Source of the DNA: Chloroflexota bacterium
GTDB lineage: Bacteria > Chloroflexota > Anaerolineae > Anaerolineales > VGOW01
Length of the DNA stretch: 64,000 nt
Assembly: GCA_016197225.1 (NCBI GenBank)
Contig: JACPWC010000066.1
Location: 1 to 64,000 of the forward strand
Reading direction: 5' to 3'
The position numbers were made by a program, and so were the translations under genes. Within the stretch, counting starts at the first letter, position 1. Every line of letters begins with the position of its first letter. Below are positions 32,822 to 47,846 of this stretch, piece by piece. Under the pieces are notes generated by a model. It made no database searches. It worked only from the letters and a program-made list of their open reading frames with translations, and was not told the DNA's origin.

Positions 32822-33220
32822 TTAAAATGAGGCGATAGCGGCCTGGAGATCATGGTGCGTCTCCAGAAACATATCTACGCCGGCTACGCTTAGCACCCCG
32901 GTTACACGAGAAGTGGGGTTAAGCAGTTTGAGATGAGGCGATTTGAAGGTGCCATCCCGCAAACCTTTTCCTATCGCCTCGTCGCTCTCCTCAGGGGTAT
33001 CTGCCCGCAACAGGTTGAACATATTGTTGAGAGCGCGGATCCCGGCGCTACTGACATAGGGAACTTCCGCCAGGTCGAGCAGGAGGTTGCGCGTGCCAGA
33101 CTCAAATGCTTGCCGGGCCTGGGCCTGCAGTTGCTCATACGTGGTCGTGTCAACGTCGCCCTTAATATGGAAGACGGTGACGGGAACCCGGCCTTGCTTC
33201 TGCGAAACAGTGATCTCCAT
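32822..33220 (-). CDS. STAS-domain anti-sigma factor antagonist
   Basis: A 132-residue STAS protein. IKGDVDTTTYEQLQ and LLLDLAEVPYVSSAGIRALNNM are the SpoIIAA-like core, with the phosphorylatable serine in SSAG. RBS AAGGAG is 7 nt upstream. It starts 27 bp after the SpoIIE-type phosphatase, which would dephosphorylate it in a partner-switching pathway. The anti-sigma kinase is not visible nearby. About 15 residues between the helices are longer than in the shortest STAS proteins. Confidence 0.9.
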   Translation of the reverse strand: MEITVSQKQGRVPVTVFHIKGDVDTTTYEQLQAQARQAFESGTRNLLLDLAEVPYVSSAGIRALNNMFNLLRADTPEESDEAIGKGLRDGTFKSPHLKLLNPTSRVTGVLSVAGVDMFLETHHDLQAAIASF

Positions 33221-33247
33221 GAGTTTTCTCCTTGAGCAATTGAGGGA

Positions 33248-34498
33248 TTAGATGCGTTTTGCGATCACCAGGGTGATGTCGTCGAACAGCGTGTTGCCTT
33301 CTTGAAAGCGGCTGATCGTTTCGTCCAGGGCGGCGATAATTTCTGCGGGAGGTGCGCGACGATGCTCGGTGATGATTTGTAACAATTGCTCTGCGCCAAA
33401 TTTCTCCCCTTCAACGTTGGTGACGTCGGTCAGGCCGTCAGTATACATGAAAATAAAATCGCCGGCATTGAGGCGCAATGTGTTCTGCGTCAGAACGTTC
33501 GCCTTAAACATCCCCAGCGCCATTCCGGTGCGGGTCAATTCGAGCCATTGATCACCTTCAGCGCGATACAGCCAGGGGGGATTGTGGCCGGCATTCACGT
33601 AAGTCAGGTCGCCCGTTGCCGGGTCGAGGCAGGCATAGAAGAGGGTGACGAACATACCCTGGCCAGAGTCAGCGCAGATCAACTGGTTGGCCCGGTTGAT
33701 GCCGTCGGCCGGCAAAGCGGCGCCGACTACGCTGGCGCGGACGATACTGCGCGTCAGGGCCATGAACAAGGCGGCAGGCATGCCCTTGCCAGACACGTCG
33801 GCAATGACGAAGCCCCAGCCCGGCCCGCGCGAGAGCGGAATAAAATCATAGTAATCACCGCTCACATTGCGCGCCGGTTGCCAGCGCGCGGCAAATTCCC
33901 AGCCGGCCAGGCGCGGCGTGGCCCGAGGAAGCAGGGCGGCCTGCACCTCGCGGGCAACATGAAGTTCGTGCTCCAGCTTCTCCTTCTCCACAAGCTGGGC
34001 CTGCGCCGCCTTCAACGACTCGTAAGCCTCGGTGATCTGCCGATTCTTCTCGTGCAAGTCGCGAATGGTCGTGTTGTGCGCCTCGTGCAGACGCATGCTC
34101 AGCACCCGTACCATTTCGTAAGCCAGTGTCGGCTGCCGGTTCAGCAGGGAGTCGAAATCGGCCCGAGTCATTTCCAGCACTTGAGTGGCGGCGCGCGCTC
34201 GGGCGCTGGCGGTGCGCAGGCCGTCGCGATTAAACAGACTCATCTCACCCACGTACTCGCCGGAACCGCGCACGCCCACCAGGCGCTCGTCGGCTGTCCC
34301 CAGAGCCTTGATAATTTCGATCTGGCCGTTGTACACAATGTAGAAACGATCTCCATATTCACCCTCGTGAAAGAGCACTGTGCCCGGCTGAACTTCTGCG
34401 GCCTGTAAAGTCTCGGCCAGATAGCTGATCTCGCTTTGAGGCAACGTTGCGAACAACGGCACCTGGCTGAGGGCCAGTTCTTGAGAACTCTGGCTCAT
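33248..34498 (-). CDS. cNMP-binding SpoIIE-type PP2C phosphatase
   Basis: A 416-residue protein. Residues of about 10-130 form a cyclic-nucleotide-binding domain (FHEGEYGDRFYIVYNGQIEI, GSGEYVGEMSLF). Residues 140-190 are a coiled coil. Residues 195-415 are a PP2C SpoIIE domain with metal aspartates in VSGDYYDF, ADVSGKGMPAALFM, FMYTDGLTD and DDITLV. It should link a cyclic nucleotide signal to dephosphorylation of the STAS antagonist next door. Its start overlaps the end of the small cNMP-binding gene by ATGA. Confidence 0.92.
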   Translation of the reverse strand: MSQSSQELALSQVPLFATLPQSEISYLAETLQAAEVQPGTVLFHEGEYGDRFYIVYNGQIEIIKALGTADERLVGVRGSGEYVGEMSLFNRDGLRTASARARAATQVLEMTRADFDSLLNRQPTLAYEMVRVLSMRLHEAHNTTIRDLHEKNRQITEAYESLKAAQAQLVEKEKLEHELHVAREVQAALLPRATPRLAGWEFAARWQPARNVSGDYYDFIPLSRGPGWGFVIADVSGKGMPAALFMALTRSIVRASVVGAALPADGINRANQLICADSGQGMFVTLFYACLDPATGDLTYVNAGHNPPWLYRAEGDQWLELTRTGMALGMFKANVLTQNTLRLNAGDFIFMYTDGLTDVTNVEGEKFGAEQLLQIITEHRRAPPAEIIAALDETISRFQEGNTLFDDITLVIAKRI

Positions 34499-34953
34499 GC
34501 CTCGCTCCCCGGCCTGGGACTCAACTTTTGCAAGTTTGCCACCGCCTCATCCAACCGTTGTGAGAGCGCCTTGATCACGCCCAGCGCCAGCGGCGGCTTC
34601 TCGGCCAGCAGTTCCCAGAAATCATCCTGATCAATTTTGAGGGCTGTCACCTCCGTCAGAGCCACGCAATCGGCTGTGCGCGGGTTGCGCGAGACGATGC
34701 CCATCTCGCCAATACTGCTTTTGGCCTGCCGCGTTGCCACCGGCCCTACGCCACGAATGTTGATGCTGGCTTCGCCGTCCACAATAATGTAGAGGCAGTC
34801 GCCGGGGTCGCCCTGTTGAATCAGAGTCTCGCCGGCGCTGAAGTGAGCCTCTTGCGCCACCAGCGCCACCGCCGCCAGGTCTTCGCTGGCGATCTGGTTG
34901 AAAAGCTCTGCACTTTTGAGGAAGAGAATGCGTTCAATGGTTGAGAGTGACAT
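34495..34953 (-). CDS. Stand-alone cyclic-nucleotide-binding protein
   Basis: A 152-residue single cNMP-binding domain: AGETLIQQGDPGDCLYIIVDGEASI, then SIGEMGIVSRNPRTADCVA. No DNA-binding helix follows. It is 9 bp from the transporter-HEAT gene and overlaps the SpoIIE phosphatase by 4 bp, so it probably works with them as a sensory subunit. The ligand is unknown, as the phosphate-binding cassette is not a clear CRP match. Confidence 0.87.
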   Translation of the reverse strand: MSLSTIERILFLKSAELFNQIASEDLAAVALVAQEAHFSAGETLIQQGDPGDCLYIIVDGEASINIRGVGPVATRQAKSSIGEMGIVSRNPRTADCVALTEVTALKIDQDDFWELLAEKPPLALGVIKALSQRLDEAVANLQKLSPRPGSEA

Positions 34954-34962
34954 GGCGGGATT

Positions 34963-37851
34963 TTAGGCTTCGAATTTTAGATTTTGGATTTGGGATTGAA
35001 CGTAGCGACTGACGACGGGTGAGCCGTCTTGCGCGTGGGCGGCCAGCAACTCATGGTAACGCCCGGCGTCGAACAGCAACCGGCTGGCGGCCAGAGCCGT
35101 CTCACGCAAAAGCGCATCTTCCGAGGCGAGGGCGGCCAGCACACAACCGGCAAGCTCGGCCTGCTTCAAAACGCCGATGCGAAACACGGCGCAAGCCCGC
35201 AACCACAAATCAGGCCCTTCGGCCAGTTCGCGCAAGCGTTGTAGCGACGGGCGGCGTTCGATTCCAAATCGTTTGCCGGCAATGTCCAGCAATTTTTCGG
35301 CGGGCGCTTCGACCAGCGGCAACAGAAGCTCTTTGACAGGCCCGGCGGCGCTCAGTGTGTCGAGCAGTTCAACCGCCAGCGCCCGGGTGTTGCCCGGCCC
35401 GGCTTCCAGGGCCTGCCGCACACGCTGTATCTGTTGGGTGTAGTTAGGATACAGCAGGTTGAGCAAATAGAAGACACGATCAATGGCGCGGCTCAGGCGG
35501 GTTTGAACGGCCTCGCTCAGCAACAAATCCAGGCCTTCCTGGCCCAGGTCGGCGCGGATCACAACCCACATATAGCCGCCGCGAAGCTCGCCGGCGATGG
35601 CCTCGCGCAAATCCGACTCCGACAAATAAAACTCCAGCCCGTCGGCGCGCAGGCGGGCCAGCGCCCGGTAGACCTCACTCCGCACTGCATCGTCGGCCAC
35701 GTAGAAATGGGTGAGCAAGGCCTCGGCGGCAGAGCGGGTGCGGCGCTCTTGCAAAACGCGCGGCACCTGGCTGGCCGCCTCGGAAGTTGAGCCATCCAGC
35801 ACGGCGCTCAAGTCTGATTCAATTTCATCGCGATACTTCGCCAGCGCTTCAACCGCAGCCGCCGTCGTGGACTTGTCGTTGAGCTTGCGAAGCAGGTGTG
35901 GGAGCAAGTCGCGGTTGTTCAGGGCGCTGGCGGCGCGGATGGCGCTCAGCCGGACTTCGAGGTTGTCGTCGTCAAAAAGCGGGACGAGGAGGGCTTGCAG
36001 TTCGGCGGTTGAGGTCGAGAGGCCGATGACGCGGGCGGCTTCCTGTTTGGCCGTTTTGTCTTCGCTGGCCGCCAGGCGCTTGAGTTCGGCGGCGGCTTTG
36101 TTGGCGCTGTAAGGGTCGCCATATTTAAGAAGGCCGACAATGGCTGTGCTTTTGATACGAGGGTAGGGATCGTTGAGAAACGGGGCAATATAGGAAACGG
36201 TGGCCGAGCCGGTGTCGGGGTCTACCATGATCGTATAAAGCGATTCGATGGCCGCGGCGCGCACATCTTGATCGTCGGTGTTGAGAAGCAAGGTCGAGAT
36301 GGCGTGAGCGTATTCGTCGTTGCCGGGCCGCCCCAAATGCTGAGCGGCTTTGATGCGCACGGCCGGCGAGGGGTGCTGAAGGAGGGGAGCCACGTGGACG
36401 TCCCAGTTCACGGCGGGCGCCCCGGAGATCAACTGCAGGGCGTGAACGACGTAGGATTCGTCCGGATGGCGAAGCGCGTCAATCAACACCCGCACGGTGG
36501 TTTCATCTGAAATGTTAATGGTGGCTCCTTCCAGGTCGAGCACGCGGCGCTTGAGGCTGGCGGCCAGAGCGGCTGTGTAGTGGCGGCGCGCCCAGGGAAG
36601 CAGGGCCAGCCAGGCCAGAGACAGCGCCAGCAGCGGGATCGAATAATAGAGAAAATTCCAGCCGGGGATGTTTTGCAGGAAGAGGGCGACGACGCCCGCC
36701 AGGCCAAAGGCGGCGGCATAGAGGCCCTCGAAAAGTTCTTTGGCTCGCTCACGCAGGCCTTCGGGCGTTGGCAGGTAAAGCACGTTCAGAGCGGCGCTGT
36801 TGATAGTGCGCCGAAAGATGGGATCGGAGATGCGCAGGATGGTCATGGCCCACAACGCGCCGCCGGCGAGCAGACTGAGGCCGCCGCCGAGGGCCATGCT
36901 GACCGGCAGGAAGGCCAGAGCGGCAAAGATGCCGAAGCGATTCATGATCCGCCCGCTGAGGTAAGACTGCACGACGAACCCGGCCAGGCCGCCGATGAAG
37001 TGAAACGCGCCGAGGTAAGTTGCCAACTCCCTGGCCCGCCCGGCAAAGTTGATTTGCAGAGACAACCAGAATTCGTAGCCGCCGATGTTGATCAGCAACG
37101 AGACCAGCAGGGTGAGGCAACCGATGACGACCAGAAGCGGCGTTTGCCGGATGGCCCGCAGGTCTTGCAAAAGACTCTTTTGTTTTTTGTGGGACCGGGC
37201 AGCCGCTTTACTGGCCGGTTGACGCACCCAGCGTTTCAGCCTCCAGACGCAAACGATGCACACCGCCAGCGCCATCACCACCAGCCACAACAAATTTTCG
37301 ACGCCGATGAGATTGACAACCGCCGCGAGCGAAAGTCCGGCGACGATATTGGCGAACGTGCCGCCGGCGGTGATCAGGCCAAAGAGGCGCCTGGCTTCAC
37401 GCGGGTTGAAAACCAGCCCGGCCAGACTCCAGAATTGAAGGATGACCAGGGTGTACGCGACTTCGACAAAAAGGTAGAGCGCGGCCAGCACGGCAAAGCT
37501 CTTGCCGGCCGGGGTCGCCAACAAGAATCGGAAAGCGGCCAGGCCGCCGAGCAACAAAACGTTGGAGACGACGATCACGCGCTCCAGGCGAAAGCGGGCG
37601 GCAATGCGGTTGTAGAGCAGGAGGGCCGGAATGATGGAGATGGCCGGCAGGATGAGCATGTAGGCGAAGGCCGAGGCCGGCAGCGCGCTGATGAACAGCG
37701 TATCCGAAACAGTGGTGCCAACAGTGAGCACGCCGCCGATGGCCGCCGCCGAATAAAGGATCATCACCAGCACTCGCGCACCCTCGCCAGGCTGGACGCT
37801 GAGGAAGGACTGAAGCCGACTGCCGGGACGCAAGGCGGGGGTGTTGATCAT
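34963..37851 (-). CDS. Nucleotide-transporter-like membrane protein with C-terminal HEAT repeats
   Basis: A 962-residue protein. The first 430 residues or so contain roughly a dozen hydrophobic segments in the pattern of the ATP/ADP translocase (NTT)/MFS superfamily. Residues of about 430-940 are HEAT-like helical repeats (SPAVRIKAAQHLGRPGN, DDQDVRAAAIESLYTI, DPYPRIKSTAIVGLLKYG and more). Related NTT-HEAT proteins are known beside cNMP-binding domains. Here it heads the cNMP/SpoIIE/STAS operon. A signalling or sensing role is more likely than energy parasitism (inference). Transport substrate unknown. Confidence 0.85.
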   Translation of the reverse strand: MINTPALRPGSRLQSFLSVQPGEGARVLVMILYSAAAIGGVLTVGTTVSDTLFISALPASAFAYMLILPAISIIPALLLYNRIAARFRLERVIVVSNVLLLGGLAAFRFLLATPAGKSFAVLAALYLFVEVAYTLVILQFWSLAGLVFNPREARRLFGLITAGGTFANIVAGLSLAAVVNLIGVENLLWLVVMALAVCIVCVWRLKRWVRQPASKAAARSHKKQKSLLQDLRAIRQTPLLVVIGCLTLLVSLLINIGGYEFWLSLQINFAGRARELATYLGAFHFIGGLAGFVVQSYLSGRIMNRFGIFAALAFLPVSMALGGGLSLLAGGALWAMTILRISDPIFRRTINSAALNVLYLPTPEGLRERAKELFEGLYAAAFGLAGVVALFLQNIPGWNFLYYSIPLLALSLAWLALLPWARRHYTAALAASLKRRVLDLEGATINISDETTVRVLIDALRHPDESYVVHALQLISGAPAVNWDVHVAPLLQHPSPAVRIKAAQHLGRPGNDEYAHAISTLLLNTDDQDVRAAAIESLYTIMVDPDTGSATVSYIAPFLNDPYPRIKSTAIVGLLKYGDPYSANKAAAELKRLAASEDKTAKQEAARVIGLSTSTAELQALLVPLFDDDNLEVRLSAIRAASALNNRDLLPHLLRKLNDKSTTAAAVEALAKYRDEIESDLSAVLDGSTSEAASQVPRVLQERRTRSAAEALLTHFYVADDAVRSEVYRALARLRADGLEFYLSESDLREAIAGELRGGYMWVVIRADLGQEGLDLLLSEAVQTRLSRAIDRVFYLLNLLYPNYTQQIQRVRQALEAGPGNTRALAVELLDTLSAAGPVKELLLPLVEAPAEKLLDIAGKRFGIERRPSLQRLRELAEGPDLWLRACAVFRIGVLKQAELAGCVLAALASEDALLRETALAASRLLFDAGRYHELLAAHAQDGSPVVSRYVQSQIQNLKFEA

Positions 37852-37936
37852 TCAAGTTGAGCGGCGAGTGATTGCCAGAGGGCGACGGTTGAAAGTATAA
37901 GGGGAATAGCCGAGGCTGACAATGACGAAAATATGG

Positions 37937-37969
37937 AGACCCTAAGGGTTTCGGAAACCCTTAGGGTCT
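37937..37969. repeat. 33-bp palindrome, 15-bp arms with NGG loop, copy B
   Basis: AGACCCTAAGGGTTT and AAACCCTTAGGGTCT are perfect reverse complements around CGG. The right arm overlaps the 3' end of the Crp/Fnr-like gene (stop at 37961), so the last codons (SRP, then stop) come from the element. Confidence 0.85.
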
Positions 37970-38710
37970 GCTGGTGTCCAGGTGGCGGTCACGCTCTTCT
38001 TGGACGCGCGGCATATCGAGAATGGTAAGCTTGCCGGCCCGGTAGTGCAAAAGTTTTCGGCGTTCCCACTCGCGCAAAAGGCGGTTGACCCATTCCCGCC
38101 GCGCGCCCACCAGCGAGGCCAGGTCGGTCTGGTTGAGCGACAGGTCAAGCAGGTAACGCTTCCCGGCTTCCAGTTCTTCGCCAAACTGGGCGTTATACAA
38201 AAGAAGAAGGTGCAAAAGCCGCCCGGCGGCGTCGAACTGGGCGATGGTTTCGGCATAGGCCGCCGTCCAGCGCAACTTTTTAGCCAGCAGGCGGGCCATG
38301 CGCAGAGCCAGGTCTGGCTGGCGGCGGAGGTGATCCAAAAAGGTGTCGCCACCCATTTCCCACACCACGCTTCGCCCCAGGGCAATGGCCGTCGCCGAGC
38401 GCGGTTCGCCATCCAGGCAGGCAAATTCGCCGATGATGTCGCCGCTGGAAAAGATGGCCAGCGAGGTCTCGTGGCCTGCCGGCGAAATCTTGAAGATGCG
38501 GATTTTGCCCTTGAACACCACATACAGATTACGGCTCTCATCACCTTGCCGGAAGATGACATCGCCCCGGGCCAGTTCCCGGCGGCGGAAGTCACTCGTC
38601 AGGGCCGTCAGGCCGGCGTCACCCAACTCGGCAAAGAGAGGCGCCTGCCGGAGGAGGGCAATGGCCTCTGAAGGGGTCAGGCCTAGATGTTGCGCTCTAG
38701 GAATTGGCAT
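37961..38710 (-). CDS. Crp/Fnr family transcriptional regulator
   Basis: A 249-residue regulator. Residues 20-140 form the effector domain (FRQGDESRNLYVVFKGKIRIF, GDIIGEFACLDGEPRSATA). Residues 170-235 form a winged helix (LNQTDLASLVGARREWVNRLLREWERRKLL). It lacks the N-terminal cysteines of FNR, so it is not an oxygen-sensing FNR. I chose the ATG at 38710 for normal length. It is divergent from the MFS-cNMP gene, with a large dyad (38730-38786) between them. Confidence 0.9.
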   Translation of the reverse strand: MPIPRAQHLGLTPSEAIALLRQAPLFAELGDAGLTALTSDFRRRELARGDVIFRQGDESRNLYVVFKGKIRIFKISPAGHETSLAIFSSGDIIGEFACLDGEPRSATAIALGRSVVWEMGGDTFLDHLRRQPDLALRMARLLAKKLRWTAAYAETIAQFDAAGRLLHLLLLYNAQFGEELEAGKRYLLDLSLNQTDLASLVGARREWVNRLLREWERRKLLHYRAGKLTILDMPRVQEERDRHLDTSRP

Positions 38711-38729
38711 ATTGTGTGTTCTGGAATAC

Positions 38730-38786
38730 AGACTTTGCGGCTCAGCAATGCTATTGTAGAGCAAGATTATGCTGAGCGCCAAGTCT
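38730..38786. promoter_or_regulatory. Large dyad in the divergent Crp-like/MFS-cNMP intergenic region
   Basis: AGACTTTGCGGCTCAGCA (38730-38747) and TGCTGAGCGCCAAGTCT (38770-38786) are near-perfect inverted arms around a 22-bp centre that contains GTAGAGCAAG. Position just upstream of the regulator start suggests an operator or a repeat remnant. It is not a consensus CRP or FNR site. Confidence 0.5.
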
Positions 38787-38913
38787 GTCTTTGAATTGCG
38801 CCAGGCAACAGGCAAAGCCTCATATCATTTTGGGCTGTTAGACGGTATATCTTTCATACACCAGGCCGATTGCCAGTCAATTGGCCTGTCTTGATTTCCT
38901 GAAAGGAAACTCG

Positions 38914-40701
38914 ATGACGCAATCCGCCACCGCTCAACCCGGCACGTTCTCCGTCTTTCGCAATCGCTCATTCACCCTGATGTGGACCGGCCAACTGATC
39001 TCCACCGCCGGCAGCGCCCTGACCTCGTTGGCCGCCGGTATCCTGGTGTATCGCCTCACCGGCTCAGCCCTGAGCGTGGGCCTGATGATGATGGCCACCG
39101 CCGTGCCGACTCTGTTTGTCGGCCTCATCGCCGGGGTGTTCGTGGATCGTTATGACCGCAAGCGGATCATGATCGCCGCCGACCTGATCCGCATGGTGCT
39201 GGTCTTTCTGATCCCGTTTCTGATCCCGCGCGGCATCGCCTGGCTTTACATCATCGTCGCCCTGGCCAGCGCCGTCGGGCAATTCTTCGACCCGGCCCAT
39301 TCCAGCCTGCTGTCTGAGGTGGCCTCCGACGAAGAATTGGCCGCCGCCAATTCGATGATGACCATCAGTTCCATCGGCGCGCAAGCCATCGGCTTTGCCG
39401 CCTCCGGTTTCATCGCTTCTCAACTCGACATTGTCTGGGCGTTTTATATTGACGCCATCACTTTCATTTTCTCAGCGGCTTGCATCCTGTTGATTCGCGT
39501 TACGCCAGTCAAAGTGGAAGGCAAGACCACCATCGCCGTCGTGGCTCGCAACCTGGGCGCCGGGTTCAAGGTCATCACCGGCACGCCGAGTCTGCGCTCA
39601 CTCTTTCTTGTCTACCTGCCCGTCTTCATCACCTTTGGCCTGAACAACGCCCTGCTCCTGCCCTTTGCCCGCCGCGCTCTAAACGCCGACGAGTTTGAGT
39701 ACAGCCTCATCGAAGGCCTGTCCACCGTTGGTTTTGTAGTAGGCAGTTTTGTCATGGCCCGCCTGGGCGACCGGTTGCGCGAGGGCCAGTGGATCTCCAT
39801 TAGTTTTCTGGGAATGGCGATCACGGGCATCATCTACTCACAGTTAACCTCAGTGCCGTTGGCAATTGTGGTGGGCGTGATAGCCGCCACTCTTAACGCG
39901 CCCTCGGTGGTCGGGCGGCAATTGATCATCCAGCGGCAAACGCCGCGTGAGGCTCGGGGCCGGGTGTTCAGCGCCTTTTTCGTCATGCGTGATACCATGT
40001 TTATGCTGGGCATGGCCGGCGCCGGGTTGGCCGACGTGATTGAAGTGCGAACGTTATTCTTGATCCAGGCTCTGGCCTTCCTCGTCGTCGGGTCGCTGGC
40101 GATCATCCTTCCAGGGCTGGGCCAGCCCGCCGCCGAGTGGAAGCGAGCCGTCAGCCTCCTGCGCGGGGCGAAAGCCTCGCCCCGGCTGGGGGTGGGCCGG
40201 GCGGCCTCGCTGGCCGATTTTGATCGTCTGGTAACGCACGTCTCCGCCTTGTCAAGCTTAAGCGCCAGGGAACGGGAAAGCCTGGCGGCTCAAACGTTGA
40301 TAGCCGACGCGCCCGGCGGCACGGTCATTGTAGCCAAAGGCGAAACAAGCGACGCCGCCTATTTCATCCTCAGCGGCCAGGCCATTGCCGGTTACATCGA
40401 AGACGGCGACTATCAATTGCTGGAAGTGCTGAACCCGGGCGACTTCTTTGGCGAGATCGCCGCCCTGACCGGCATGTCGCGCACTGCCAACGTCATCACC
40501 GAAGGGGAGGCGACTGTGTTGAAGGTTCCGGCGGAAGCCTTGCGCACGATGACGCGCCACCCGCAGTTAAACCGCCTGTTCATCTCAAAGATGACCGAAC
40601 GCATGGTGCGGATGAAGATGCTCGACCTGCCGCGCGGTGCCGGCCTGGATCAGCAAACCTTGCGCGAACTACGCACACCCGACCCGCAGGTCGTGGCCTG
40701 A
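38914..40701 (+). CDS. MFS transporter fused to a cNMP-binding domain
   Basis: A 595-residue membrane protein. Residues of about 10-415 carry twelve hydrophobic segments of a major facilitator (FRNRSFTLMWTGQLISTAGSALTSLA, DRYDRKRIMIAADLIRMV), of the efflux/enterobactin-exporter look. Residues of about 440-570 are a cyclic-nucleotide-binding domain (VIVAKGETSDAAYFILSGQA, GDFFGEIAALTGMSRTANVI). A ligand-gated or signalling-linked exporter is a reasonable guess. The start at 38914 has GGA 6 nt upstream. Confidence 0.88.
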   Translation: MTQSATAQPGTFSVFRNRSFTLMWTGQLISTAGSALTSLAAGILVYRLTGSALSVGLMMMATAVPTLFVGLIAGVFVDRYDRKRIMIAADLIRMVLVFLIPFLIPRGIAWLYIIVALASAVGQFFDPAHSSLLSEVASDEELAAANSMMTISSIGAQAIGFAASGFIASQLDIVWAFYIDAITFIFSAACILLIRVTPVKVEGKTTIAVVARNLGAGFKVITGTPSLRSLFLVYLPVFITFGLNNALLLPFARRALNADEFEYSLIEGLSTVGFVVGSFVMARLGDRLREGQWISISFLGMAITGIIYSQLTSVPLAIVVGVIAATLNAPSVVGRQLIIQRQTPREARGRVFSAFFVMRDTMFMLGMAGAGLADVIEVRTLFLIQALAFLVVGSLAIILPGLGQPAAEWKRAVSLLRGAKASPRLGVGRAASLADFDRLVTHVSALSSLSARERESLAAQTLIADAPGGTVIVAKGETSDAAYFILSGQAIAGYIEDGDYQLLEVLNPGDFFGEIAALTGMSRTANVITEGEATVLKVPAEALRTMTRHPQLNRLFISKMTERMVRMKMLDLPRGAGLDQQTLRELRTPDPQVVA

Positions 40702-40782
40702 GGCGGTTAAATGTTACGCTCGTTTTTCATTACCTTGAGAGCCTATTTGAAAATTGCTCTTAGCCTGCGTCCTCGCGGGCGT

Positions 40783-40830
40783 TCCCAACCGCGTCCCACC
40801 GGGATGCTTCGCGAAGGACGCGGTTGGGGA
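40783..40830 (+). terminator. Hairpin after the MFS-cNMP gene
   Basis: TCCCAACCGCGTCC and GGACGCGGTTGGGGA form a 14-bp stem around a loop containing TTCGCGAA. It lies in the 265-bp gap between the MFS-cNMP gene and the giant kinase. Only a weak T-run follows (ATTTATTA), so termination is possible but not certain. No gene is supported in this gap. Confidence 0.5.
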
Positions 40831-40966
40831 GCATTTATTAAACAGGCTCTGGGCAAGCCGGCAGTGAGGCATGTTGAAAGAAAAGGCTTGAATTTTGCCG
40901 GGATGTTTCCCGGCGAGACCCGTTTGGATGTACCATACTCGCAAATCATTAAACCGGATTGACGAC

Positions 40967-47839
<6,873 letters not shown>

Positions 47840-47846
47840 ATTCAAC

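Noticed and set aside
36580-37860. A 426-codon plus-strand frame rich in Gln/Asp/His
   Set aside because: Antisense to the membrane part of the transporter-HEAT gene; hydrophilic composition is what the complement of a membrane gene gives.
37937-37969. Palindrome after the Crp-like gene as a simple terminator
   Set aside because: There is no T-run after the stem on the minus strand, and the same geometry occurs inside coding sequence, so I class it as a repeat family member.
40711-40962. Possible 83-residue gene between MFS-cNMP and the giant kinase
   Set aside because: It runs through the strong hairpin at 40783-40830, has no good RBS and no recognisable sequence.
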